DNA of 64,000 nt from Pascua guehoae. Taxonomy: Eukaryota > Basidiomycota > Tremellomycetes > Trichosporonales > Trichosporonaceae. A program made the translations under genes and the position numbers. This document shows, one piece after another, positions 13,326 to 23,442 of this stretch. Location of the stretch: contig BCJX01000001.1 in NCBI GenBank assembly GCA_001600415.1, positions 1,405,723 through 1,469,722 of the forward strand. The letters are read 5' to 3'. Each line of letters begins with the position of its first letter. Position 1 is the stretch's first letter. Below the pieces are notes generated by a model, which ran no database searches, was not told the origin of the DNA, and was given only the letters and a program-made list of their open reading frames with translations.

Positions 13326-15449
13326 ATGCCCGACCCAGCGACGCCATCACGTCGTGACGTGGTCGGCGCCGTGGCCGCCGCAGCCGCCGCGCTCCCCGTC
13401 CCAGGGCTGCGGTCGCCGGCGCGTATTGGGGCGCCAGGCATGACCGCGAGCCCGACAGCGAGCCCCAGTTCGAACCGGCCGCGTCTCAGCGTCGATGTCC
13501 GTGAGCGTGACCAGAGAGACAAGGAAAAGGAAAAGGACAAGCGTCTCCCACCCCTCCCAGCAATGTCGATGCCGACCCTTGGATCCCCATTACGGACCGG
13601 AAAGGGCTGGGCCCTCGGCTCGTATGATAATAAGCTTGTGCGTTGACAAAACGGGCAAAAGAAACCTCACACCGGTGCCTTGGTGACGGCCAGCTACAAG
13701 CTACGCTTGTTATGTGGGCAAATGTCACGTCGCGCAGGTGCTGTGCTGGTATCACCGCTTTTGTGCATCCCGGCTGACCGCAGGTCTCGTCGACACTCTC
13801 GCAGCTCCCGCCGCTGCCACCACTGCCACCCCTCTCGCCCGGCGGGATCAGCAGCACGGGATCCAACTTGTCGGCATTCAGCGATGTCCGGGGCTCACCG
13901 TCTCTTGCGTCACTCCACCCCACCGCGTCCTTTTCGTCGATTGCGTTACCCCGCTCGTCACCAGTACCGATGAGCGCGGGTGCGGGCTCGGGCGGCGTAC
14001 TCGTTCTCCCAGACGGCACAAAGTTAGCCACGAGCGACAGCAGCAGCCGTCCCGACCGCAGCCTCGAGTCGACGCCTACCATGCTCAATACGATGGCCCA
14101 CTCGAGCCCCAACTCTCCATGGAGCCTGCTTACTGTCCATGTTCTGCCAGTGTTTGCGGGCAGCCCGCTCAAGACGCCGATCGAGGACCTCAAGTGCGTC
14201 CTGCCGGAAAACATTGCACCTTGACTGACCGTCCAGCCAACTGGCCACCCAGCACATGGTCTCCACGTCGCAACGCACGCCCACATCCCGTCTCGTCGCC
14301 GTGCTCACCAATGACCTGCGCGAGTTTATCGGCTCGGGCATGCTTACGCTCAAGGCAAAATTTGACGCACTCGAAGACGCAAAGGTTGTCTCTCGCACAG
14401 CAGAAGTGTGGAATTTCTTTTGGGGATCAATCCTGCCTGTAAGTAGCTGGTCGAAGCCAACGCGTGCAATGCTGACGAGGGTGCAGTATGTCGAAGGCGT
14501 GTTCCTCCCATTCGCGCAACTGCAGGACGTTCCCTCGTCGTCGTCATCGACGGTCCTGTCTCGATCCGCCCCGCCCATCACGCCCACTCCTATACGGGTG
14601 CGGGAATTTCTCCTCTCTGGTTTCCTCGTTCACATTCTTCTGCCACTGCTCCAGCGCCTTGTCCCCCTCGTCGGCGCGTCGTCGGTACCCTCCCGCGGCG
14701 TGGCATCGCCCGACCTCCCGCGCCTCCTCCAAATGTCCCTTGTCCTCGCCACTCAGGCGCAGTATTCGTCCGTCTTTCCTATCCGCGACCCGGACGAGCG
14801 CATTGCACGCGACGAAGAGACGCGCGAGAATGTCGAGGAACTGAGCCGCGCCGTGCGGTGGAGTATGGCCGTGGCGTCGGGTGCTCACTCGCCGGTCGCC
14901 TCGTCGCCAACCCACAGTGTTGTGGCTCCGCTCTTTACCGGCGCATCACGCGCACAATCGCCTTCACCCACGCCACATTCACCAACACCGCGCTCACCAG
15001 TACCCATGCCCCAATCAGCACGCTCGACTCACTCTCACCATACACCATCCTCAACGACCCCCAACCGCCCGCGCCTTCAGCGCGGCCCGTCCGTCTCCCA
15101 AGCGGGCCGGTTGCGGCGGCGCGGCACGCTCCGCGGCTCAATCAGCCAGCTCGACCCCGAGATTGCCAACGCGCAGGCACCTATGCGCACCGCCGCCGCC
15201 GCTGCCGCAGCCACGGCTTCAGCACGCTGGGGCCGTGCTATTGACGAGGACGAGGAGGGCGACCTGGCTACGCCCCAGCCGGCTCGCCCCACGGCCAGCG
15301 TGGCATCGACGGCAACAACAACGACGACGATGAGAGGCGAGAGCCTCGCTACCATCACCGAGCGCGACCGCCGCAGACACGCGCGGAATGTGAGCTCTGG
15401 CGAGAGCGACCTCACTAGCGTGTCAAGCGCGGTCCCCGTGCGGCGATGA
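13326..15449 (+). CDS. HbrB/BIT61-family TORC2 subunit
   Basis: A 628-residue protein of the HbrB family (yeast Bit61, human PRR5/Protor), a non-catalytic subunit of TOR complex 2, which acts at the plasma membrane on actin polarity and membrane homeostasis. Exons: 13326-13637, 13784-14193, 14237-14438 and 14487-15449. The conserved core spans the exon 2-4 joins: SPWSLLTVHVLPVFAGSPLK, TPIEDLNQLATQH, LTNDLREFIGSGMLTLKAKF, VVSRTAEVWNFFWGSILPY, VEGVFLPFAQL, then a hydrophobic VREFLLSGFLVHILLPLLQR helix. The N-terminal 200 residues are Ser/Pro-rich. The C-terminal 200 are Ser/Pro/Ala-rich with a poly-Ala run, likely disordered. Intron 3 (48 nt) is a multiple of three with no stop, so retention would insert 16 residues before YVEG. 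Confidence 0.85.
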
Positions 15450-15776
15450 GCGGCGGGACAGCGTTGACTTGCCTTGTTGCCTAACTCGTCGCCCGAGTCT
15501 GCCATGTTGGCCTCTTCACCTCTGTCATCACCCCTTGATTGTCTCCGTTGGTTTGTTGGTCCGTTCCTCTGCCCGCTGCCTCACCGTAACAATTGCCACT
15601 CGCCACCCCGTGTCATTGCCATTGCCGGCATTCCGAGACACCACCCAAAACACCCACTTCCCTGTTTCTACCTCCGCCCGGTCTTCCCCTGCCCCCATGG
15701 CCACCTACTAGAACTATGTTGTTGTATGCATGCTGTCCACTACGGCCACTACCCCAGTACCTCGTGCACCCGACCG
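15450..15776. other. Convergent spacer between HbrB and BET3 genes
   Basis: Tail-to-tail 3' regions of two genes, CT-rich, with no gene or structured element visible. Confidence 0.6.
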
Positions 15777-17230
15777 CTACTCGTCGTTCTCGGGCTGCTC
15801 CTCGTCGAGGATCCGGACCAGCCGGACGTACAGCTCGGTCGTGTCGTCGCCGCGCAGTGTGTCCGAGACAAAGCGCGCTTCGACCTGCATCTGGATCTGA
15901 ATGTTAGCGGGTGTTGTGCGTTGGGTGCTGGGCAATGGCTGTGACGGGCAAAAGAACATGGCAGAAAGGTCGCTGGGTACACTTGGCCAACGACAGGCTT
16001 TTCCCCTGCCTCGATACCTCGACATGGGATCACGATACCTCTATCACACCACTGCCCCACCTCGGCCCCACTCACCATCTCGAGCGCCCCCCGCACCACG
16101 CCCGCGAGGACATTACTAAACCACAACCCGCCCTCGCGCGCGTCGCGCGGCAGCTCTGCAAACTCTGCGAGCGGATTGTCGTCGAGCGTGAGGACAAACT
16201 CGTTTTGCACGCCGCCAGTCTGGTTGGGCGGAAACGACACGGCGGGCGTCATGTTGAGAAACGTCTTGAAGGCCACTTTGCTCACGACCTCGGCCGTCTC
16301 GGCAAACGTTGCGCAGCGCTGCAGGCCCGTCCGCGCGACAAAGTCTTCGATCAGGCGCGTGCCGATGTTGTAGCCCCTGGGGGTGTTAGTCGAGGTGGGG
16401 GGNNNNNNNNNNNNNNNNNNNNNNNNNNNNNNNNNNNGGGGGGGGTAGGCCGGGGAGAAGGGTGGAAGGGGAAGTCATGGGAAAGCCGGCTGAGGCAGAG
16501 CTGGGCTAGTTGGTTGGATTGCCATGCTTCTGCGGCCATCACCCCAAACCTAGCCATATCAAGCCTGCCTTTGGGACCAAGGCGCGGGATGGAGATGGTG
16601 ACAGGACGGGGTACGAAGCAGGTCCCGAGTTGGGCGGTTTCCCTCGGCAGACCCATATCCCACTCCTGAACCCATACCCCACTCCCGACAACGCAGCACG
16701 GCCATCGCAGACCCTCGCTGGCTGGGAATGGCACCATGGAGCAACAGCGTCGTCGGTATCAAGCCCAGGTCAGACCGTTACTCTCCGCACACCGACGCCG
16801 AAGCATCGATGCCATCGTCCGCCACAAGCCCCACACCGGGCACACGCACATCTTGTCGAGCTGCTTGTTGACCTCGTCATAGTCCTCATAGTCCTGGCGT
16901 CAGCACGGCCGCGTCCCGACCCACCTTGATGAGCTGGACCACGAGCGCGCCGTACGTGAGCGAAAACAGCTCGGCGTTCTGTCGTCAGCAGAGACTCTGG
17001 CGCTGGCGCGATGAGCAGCCAGGCGGTTCCGGAGCGCAGCGGCAGGCTCGTCCGCTGGTCCGCTGGTCCGCTGGTCCGCGGGTCCGCGCATCTGCCACCA
17101 CGTTGACACTGTACGCACGACCTTGTCCGTCCGCTTCCACACGTCTTCCTGCGGGGTCAGCTCGCGTCCGCACTTCCAGGCTGTCCAGACGTACTCCGAT
17201 CGCCTTGTACTGCTTGCCTGGTGCGCTCAT
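15777..17230 (-). CDS. BET3: TRAPP complex core subunit BET3 (TRAPPC3)
   Basis: A 194-residue homologue of Bet3/TRAPPC3, the palmitoylated core subunit of TRAPP, the Rab GEF and tethering complex for ER-Golgi traffic. Six exons fit: 17195-17230, 17119-17148, 16925-16978, 16850-16893, 16076-16376 and 15777-15896. They join to give [80 protein letters not shown] and [15 protein letters not shown]. The conserved palmitoylation cysteine of the family falls in the region GLQRCATF. Length matches the usual 180-195 residues. Intron 4 (473 nt) carries the assembly gap, and intron 5 is 179 nt. The start gives [12 protein letters not shown], a typical Bet3 N-terminus. Divergently transcribed from POP7, 291 bases away. 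Confidence 0.93.
16403..16437. other. Assembly gap (35 N) inside BET3 intron 4
   Basis: The run of Ns is flanked by G runs on both sides. An unresolved long poly-G (poly-C on the coding strand) tract is the likely cause. The coding sequence is not affected. Confidence 0.95.
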
Positions 17231-17520
17231 GACGATGGTGTGGTGTCAAGGTCGTCGTGACGCGTTGAAACACGATGGAGGCAGGCCGGGCAAGCATCAT
17301 GCGGTGGCGACCACGTGGCCGCGAGCCCATTTAATATCGCGTCTGTGGAAATACAAAACCAGTAGGCGTCATCCTAATCGGGGCTGTTACGTAATATTGT
17401 GATATTGACTGTTGATCTTCTGAATCTTGGTGCAGTGGTGGTGAATTTCGCTTTCTGCGCGTCTGCGACAACAATTCCAACCACTAGACCTCTCCCCCTC
17501 ACACCACTCGGCACGGCGAC

Positions 17521-18726
17521 ATGTCAGAAGCCGGCCCCTCCCGCCCTCGCGCGCGCGGCGCACACCCAGCGCACCCACGCCCGCCCCTCCGCAAGCTCCG
17601 ACCCCCGGCGCCGGCGCGCCCGGCGGACATTGCGCGGACGACGCCGACGCTGCCGACCAAGATCCTCCAGGGCCAGGGCGTTCGGCGGGGGGATGCGCAG
17701 CGGGCGGGGTTTCCGCGCCAGACGATTTTCGTGACCAGGCGGACGGGGCTGGGGGGGTTGATTGGGCGGGCGAGGGGGTTGGTGTTGGAGGAAGGGTGAG
17801 TTTGTTCGGGGTGGTTTGGGGAGGGTTGAGGCCGGGGTCTGTTGGGTCGTGGGGGGCGGATCGGGTGGTGGATAGTTGGGGCAAGGGGTAGGAGGTATGG
17901 GAAGCGGGTCGGCCGGGTTGGGAAGAGGGTAGAGGATTTGGGCGGATGGCTGAGCGGAGCCAGTTATGGAGGGGGAGTAGTGACTATGGGGTTCAGGTCA
18001 CCGGGGAGAGCGGAACGTTTGACACTCGGGTGCTGTCATGCCTATGTGGCGAGGGCTATGGGAAGAGGGATATGGAGCACAGTATATGCGGGGGACTGGC
18101 TGGCAGTACGAAACCGTAACGGTCCAGGACCGAGATTTGAGAGACCCAGAAACCCGTCTACCCACATTCGCGTACAACCAGCGGCATTCGCTCACACCAG
18201 CTACACGCACATTACACTGTACGCCCTCGGCGCGGCGATCCCACACGCGCTGCTCCTCCTGCACGCGCTCCTCGACGTGCTGCCGTACCCCACCGGCCCG
18301 CGCGGGATGTGGTACGAGCTGCACACGGGCAGTGTGGACTGCGTCGACGAGGTGGGCGGCAAATTGGGCAGTGGCGGCGGTGAGGCCGAGGCGAGTGTCG
18401 GCGAAACCCAGCAGGGCGGAGAGGAAGACGGCGACGATGAGGACGACTTTCCGGGCCTCGGCGCTGTGGAAGAAGAAGCACCCACACGGCGTGTACGCAC
18501 AAAGTCGTCGCTCACGATCGACCTATATGTCACCCCACGCCCGGGAGAGGGCAAGGCCAACCCGGCGCCGAGGACCGAGACACCACGGAAGCGCAAGGGA
18601 AAGGCGCGGCCGAATGCCAAGCGCAGGAAGACGATGCGCGCCGCCGAGCGCGGAGAACCACGCACCGGAGGTGCACACGAGGACGTGAGCATGGTCGTCG
18701 ACGAGGAGGACATGATGAACGGATGA
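17521..18726 (+). CDS. POP7: RNase P/MRP subunit POP7 (Rpp20)
   Basis: A homologue of Pop7/Rpp20, an Alba-fold protein that binds the P3 helix of RNase P and RNase MRP RNA together with Pop6/Rpp25 in the nucleus. Two exons (17521-17795, 18201-18726) flank a 405-nt intron. The Alba/Rpp20 core spans the join: RQTIFVTRRTGLGGLIGRAR, LVLEEG, then YTHITLYALGAAIPHALLLL, LLDVLPYP, GMWYELHTGSVDCVDEV. The RTKSSLTIDLYV strand that closes the fold is present after an acidic insert of about 50 residues. At 266 residues it is nearly twice the family's usual length (about 140). The extra is an N-terminal Pro/Arg-rich stretch, the acidic loop (EEDGDDEDDFPG) and a basic tail (KRKGKARPNAKRRK) likely to serve as nuclear localisation signal. 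Confidence 0.85.
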
Positions 18727-18962
18727 GTGAGTAAGTTGCTTGGCTCTGCGCTGACACCAGAGTGTGCTGTACTTTTATGAATATGACTGGGCTCACCGGT
18801 TTGATTATGCCTTGCGCTACCAACATTGGTACAGCTGCCCATCACCTCATGGCTCCCTTCTCCTCTCTTCTCCTCACTGTTGACCCATCTCGGCTCGGCC
18901 GGGCATCGCGTGTTGCAACTGCGGATCATGTGGTCTGGTCCGACACAGTCATGGGCGGCTCT

Positions 18963-19402
18963 CTACACACTCGACTGGCTGTCGCTCGGCCTACGTTCCC
19001 CCGACGTAGTGCCGGTCGCCTCTGCACTGCCCGGCGGCGTTGTCTTTCCCGGCGTCGTCGTCTTGGCTGGCGAGGTCGTGCCCGCCGCCATCACTGGCTC
19101 CGAGCTCGCGCTCGGGAGAGCAGCACTGGGCCGGTGGGTGTAGTGGATCTGCGCGGCGGACGCGAGGGTGACCCAGACCTGGAGGTGGGGGTCGATGGAC
19201 GACGGAAAGGACATGAAAGAGAATGACTGGGTGTTAGTGCCGAGATTCAAGGGAGTGGGGGCGGGAGCGTTGCGTAGCCTGTCTCGCTGGGAGGGGGGGG
19301 GGGGGGGGGATGGGGAGGTCGAAGTGGGACTAGACAGGGCGATATCGCGAGACAAGCATGGTACGGTCGAGTGAAGAGAGGCGGAACGCTACTCACACTC
19401 AT
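18963..19402 (-). CDS. Small hypothetical protein with a 6-nt first exon
   Basis: I do not recognise this protein. An ATG at 19402 is followed by one codon (Met-Ser) and a consensus GTGAGT donor. The next acceptor (CCCAG at 19227-19229) joins to SFSFMSFPSSIDPHLQVWVT and a run of about 70 further residues ending at 18963. The first 30 residues look folded (alternating hydrophobics). The C-terminal half is Thr/Pro/Gly/Ser low complexity. Total about 89 residues. An alternative start is the internal ATG in FMSFP. No homology can be assigned by eye. It could be a fragment of a larger gene whose other exons I cannot see. Confidence 0.4.
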
Positions 19403-20521
19403 GGTGTCAACTCGGTGGCGAGAGTTACCCACCCGCCCGACGTTGTTTCTATTTATCCATACCCAAGTCGTCGATCTTGGCTACACTGACCGGGAAACGT
19501 ACACCAAGCCGGGCGCCTCTCGAGGACACCCAAGTGGACTTGCTACGGGCGACCGCAACCGTAACACATCCGATTGCACACCCGCAGCTCGCCGGTCGCG
19601 TGGACGTGTGTCAAGGCTTACAAGATCGCAGAGCACGACATTGTGTCTCTGGCATTTCGGTATCTGATATGCTGCCATGTTGTGTTACACGACAGAAACA
19701 GACGATGATTCTGCCTCTCTGGCTTCATCCCCTGCTCATCACACAGCCGATTACGTCCCCTGCCGTGTCTAGATCCCTCTGGCCTCGCTGGGTGCTCGTC
19801 GTGGGCGCTTGTCCTCCAAGCCGCAACGACGCGAGGGCGCGAGGCTGTGCATTCGTCGAGGGAATGTGCCCAAGTACGCACACTGTTGCGCAATGTACAT
19901 GAACTGCACTCGAATGACGATCCCGTCTCGCCAGCTGCGCCCAGCTCTACGCCCCGATCTATCGTGCTTCGAATGCCAAGCCTGAAGCCTTCGGCACCGC
20001 CTACCGTCTGTCGAGTCACAATCACTGGATCACTGGCATTGGTTGACTGCAGCGCCCGTCGTGCAGCGTGCACACGGGATCACACTGGCGATCGGTCTCG
20101 GTGATCGTCATCGTCCCACCGTTGACAACAGGCGTGGCATACGAATCTGAGTCTGTAGCAATCGGTTCCACACGCCCCGCTTCCGTTCACCAGTGGCCAG
20201 TAGCATGGCGGCAGCATCAACCCGACCGTCAACTGTCCTCTCAGGCCTCTCACGAGCTCCTCTCTCGGCCACTTTCGCTGGCAACAACTTGACACAACAC
20301 AGTCCATACACATTTGTCTATTGTCCACATAGTTCACATACTTCTGACCTCTGCACGTTCATGGCACCATGGCTACTTTACACCAGCCTCTTCAGTCGGC
20401 ACTGACCTCGCCAGTCCTCACTCCACCTCACCTCCCACATACCCCTCCTCCCTTACGGCCTCCTCCCTCCTCCCTACTCCCTCCTCCTCACCACCCCCCC
20501 CCCACTCCCCTCCTCACGCGC
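19403..20521. other. Spacer without recognisable gene
   Basis: About 1.1 kb. Short frames on both strands lack domains and splice signals. The right end (20400-20520) is strongly C/T-rich and abuts the 3' end of the next minus-strand gene. Confidence 0.55.
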
Positions 20522-22453
20522 CTAGACACCAAGCTTCCCCGCCTCACGCTCAATCGCCTGAATCCGCGCCATGGCCACGCGCACCTCGGTCATGAGCGTG
20601 AGCCCACACCCCTTCCAGCGCGGGTAACACTCGAGCGCGACGCGGGCGCGCGTGAGCGTAAACCCGTGCCGGCGCGTCTCGACAATGTCGCGCGCAAAGC
20701 GCGAGAGGGACGGCGAGTGCGAGGTGGGCGCGAGGGAGGGGGAGGTCATGGGCGTCGGTGAGGGGCTGGCACGGGGGGTTTGGGGCTTGGTGCGGGGTGA
20801 GGGCATGCGGGCCGGTGCGGGTTGGGGTGAGAGGGGGGATGAGAGTGGGGGCGGCTTGGAGTTGGGGTTGGAGGTGGGGGTCGAGTTGGAGTTGGTGTTG
20901 GTGCTGGGGGTAGAGTTGGAGTTGGTTTTGGAGGTAGAGTTGGAGTTGGGGTTGGGCACATTCTGGCTCGAGGTTACCGACGATGCAAACGTGTCCTTTG
21001 GCGGGGTGCCGAGCGACGAGAGGGACGACGGCGACGTAGACAGCGACGACACGGACGACCGCGGCGACCGCTTCTTGCCCGCATACGATGCGTGGTTGTC
21101 CGCGGCCTTCATGTCCCTGGCCTCGTCGCGCCACGCACTGGGCGGGATCTTGACCGGTGTAGATTTCGAGTGCTTGGGCACCGGGCGCGGAATGCTGCTC
21201 TTGGCCTTCGGCTTGACGGCCATGTCGTCGTCCCCCTTGCGCTGCGTACCCTGCGCATCCTTCTCTGGCGATCGCGCACTCCTACCCGTACCCGCACCCA
21301 CACTCGTACTCGTGACCGCACCCGTACCCATACGTGCCGGTGACGGTGCACCCCGACCCGCCTCGTGCGCATGCACCCTGGCCTCGAGACGCGCGACCAA
21401 CGCCTCGGCGCGGTTGATGGCCTCGGAGATACCACCGAGCTCGCGCGCGCGGACACTCGGGTCCGCGAGGGACATGGCGGCGACGGCGAGCGTCTGCGCC
21501 ATCACCGTCGCGGCCGGGAGGGAGATGAGGGCGCGCGAGGCCAGGAGGGACGGCGTGAGGGCCGTGGGCTGGGCGAATACTGTTGTCAGTTGGGTGTGTG
21601 GGTGGGTGGGTGTGTGTGGGTGTGTTGTGTGGTTTGCAGTTTGGAAAAAAAAGTTAAACAAGGGCGCGTGGTGGGGAACAAGGCACACGCGCACACGGCA
21701 GAAAATGAAAGTGGCAAAGTGACAAAGTGGCGATGACAGAGTGATGGAGGGTGGAGTGGAGAGTGGAGAGAGTGGAGTGGAGTGGAGTGGAGAGTGGAGA
21801 GAGTGGAGTGGAGTGGAGTGGAGTGGAGATATCGGAGATGGACAGACTGCTCCGAAGCATGGAGAGGGAGAAGCAGACGATCCCATCGGGGAAATCACGA
21901 GCCGAAGGAACTTCAGTCGCCAGCCGTGCACCGGTGCTCGGTGCAGCGGGCCTGTTTCGAAGCAAGCCATGCCCGAGCCGATGCCGAAGCCGAAGCATGC
22001 CCGTCGGCGGCGACACTGGCCACATCACGCAACACACCACGCCACACAACACGCAACACAACACGCAACACGCAAGACGGTACGTCATCACACCCACGCG
22101 CCCACGGCCCCACTCGCCCATCCCTACTCACAATTCTCGGGGTGCGCGCGCAGGAGGGTGAGGAGAGAGTACTCGCCCAGCCCGTCGTCGTCGGTGCGGC
22201 GCGCGCGCGTCGTCGCGCTGCGCCCGAGTGTAAACGTCGGCCGGACGGGGGATGGTTGCGGGTCAGGTGCGCTGGTGGACAGGGCTGGGGGTTCGAGGAC
22301 GAGCGGGTCCAGTTCAATGTCGCGCCCGTCGAGCGGGTGGGGGATAGTGCGCGCGGTGGGGCTGTGGGTCTGGGTGTTGTTGTCGTTGTCGGTGTTGGTC
22401 TGCGCCGAGAGGCGGGGGCGCCAGGCGCGGGCGAGGGTGGCTGCGAACGACAT
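20522..22453 (-). CDS. Hypothetical disordered protein, 459 residues
   Basis: Not recognised. Two exons (22132-22453 and 20522-21579) join in frame across a 552-nt intron with a GTGAGT donor and CAACAG acceptor, giving 459 residues. The N-terminus (MSFAATLARAWRPRLSA) may be a mitochondrial-type or amphipathic segment. A short region around the join is Ala/Leu-rich and helical: SLLTLLRAHPENLFAQP, SLLASRALISLPAATVM, then INRAEALVARLEARVHAHEA, likely coiled coil. The middle is Ser/Asn/Pro low complexity with repeated NSNS and TNTNS runs. The C-terminal 60 residues look folded and conserved-like: SRFARDIVETRRHGFTLTRA, CYPRWKGCGL, ARIQAIEREAGKLGV. The helical pair around it could be a dimerisation element. 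The intron carries GTGGAG and GGGTGT repeats. Confidence 0.6.
21741..21836. repeat. GAGTGGA pentamer/heptamer tract in an intron
   Basis: Repeats of GAGTGGA and GAGTGGAGA fill about 95 bases within the intron of the 459-residue hypothetical gene. Read on the coding strand this is a CT-rich (CTCCAC) tract. It explains long open frames in all phases here. Confidence 0.85.
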
Positions 22454-23442
22454 TTGGAGGGGTGTGTCGGGTGGTGAACAACTCGTGTCGGGTGGTGGAC
22501 AACTCGTGTCGGGTGGTGGACAACTCGTGTCGGGTGGTGGACAACTCGTGTCGAGTGGTGGACAACTCGTGTCGGATGGTGGGCAGGTCTCGCGTCAGGT
22601 GGCAAAGTCTCGCGCGGCGACGAGTGCGTCGAGCGAGCCCGGCAACGCTGGGCGGCGGGAGGGTGCTTGATGGTGCGGGTGGTGCAGAGTGAGGAGATGA
22701 GGTGACGAGTGAGTAAGGGAGAGAGTGGGGCAGAGGGTGTGGGTTAATGTACCACCATTGTTGGTGATAAGTCGAGGAAGAAGCAGTGTTGCTGGGCAGT
22801 CGACGGTGGCGACGGGCGGACAATAAGTGGTGGTTCGGCATTGAAATGTGTGCTTCGACGCGTGATGCAACGTGATGCACGAGGGGGTGCACACTGCATG
22901 TGTGTGTGGGTGTGTGTGCGTATTTAGTTTTATCATGGTTTGGTATTTGGGCCGACGTTTGTTTGTCCCGGTCTCGTCGGGCGTCACCAGACGAGAAGGT
23001 GGCGCTGGGGGCTGCGCGTTTGCAGGTCGAGACCCGGTCGCCCAGTTGGGTATTGTCCTTTTTTCGGAATCCGAGATGGAAGTCATTGTTTCGGGGGTAC
23101 CAACTTGTTCCAGGCAATGGGGCTGCAGGTTAGCCGGAACGAACACGTCGTTTGCTTCTCTGGCGTTCCTGTTGGCAGCTACTGCGAAATCCCACATTGC
23201 ACAATGGCTCGCCACCGTCATCCTGTACAGTCTTGAGTGGTACGGGGGTTAGTGCAAGGCACGTGCAGCGGCACAGTTTGTCAGTCAACAGCAGCTAGAT
23301 ACAAACACATCTACCTCTATAGTCCGGGTAAACACCTTGCACGTGGCCCACTGGCCTCCGTTTCTCTGCTTCTACTCTCTTCCAAAATGTCCTCTCGCCC
23401 ACTCACTCCAACACACCCGACTCGACCCGACCGAAGCTGGGC
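22454..23442. other. Spacer with 21-base minisatellite; promoter of the 459-residue gene
   Basis: About 1 kb between two minus-strand genes. Its left end is the 21-base array (22464-22589) immediately before the start codon of the downstream gene. A GT-rich run lies near 22900. No gene supported. Confidence 0.6.
22464..22589. repeat. 21-base minisatellite, 6 copies, just upstream of a start codon
   Basis: Six head-to-tail copies of a unit starting GTGTCGGGTGGTGG and ending ACAACTC. Inner copies are identical, and the two right-hand copies carry one to four changes. The array starts 11 bases from the ATG of the minus-strand hypothetical gene, so it should lie in its 5' leader or core promoter. 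Unit length is a multiple of three, and the coding strand reads open through it. Confidence 0.9.

Noticed and set aside
20652..21722. 356-codon plus-strand frame
   Set aside because: Exact antisense shadow of the 459-residue hypothetical gene, whose two exons join in frame with good splice sites.
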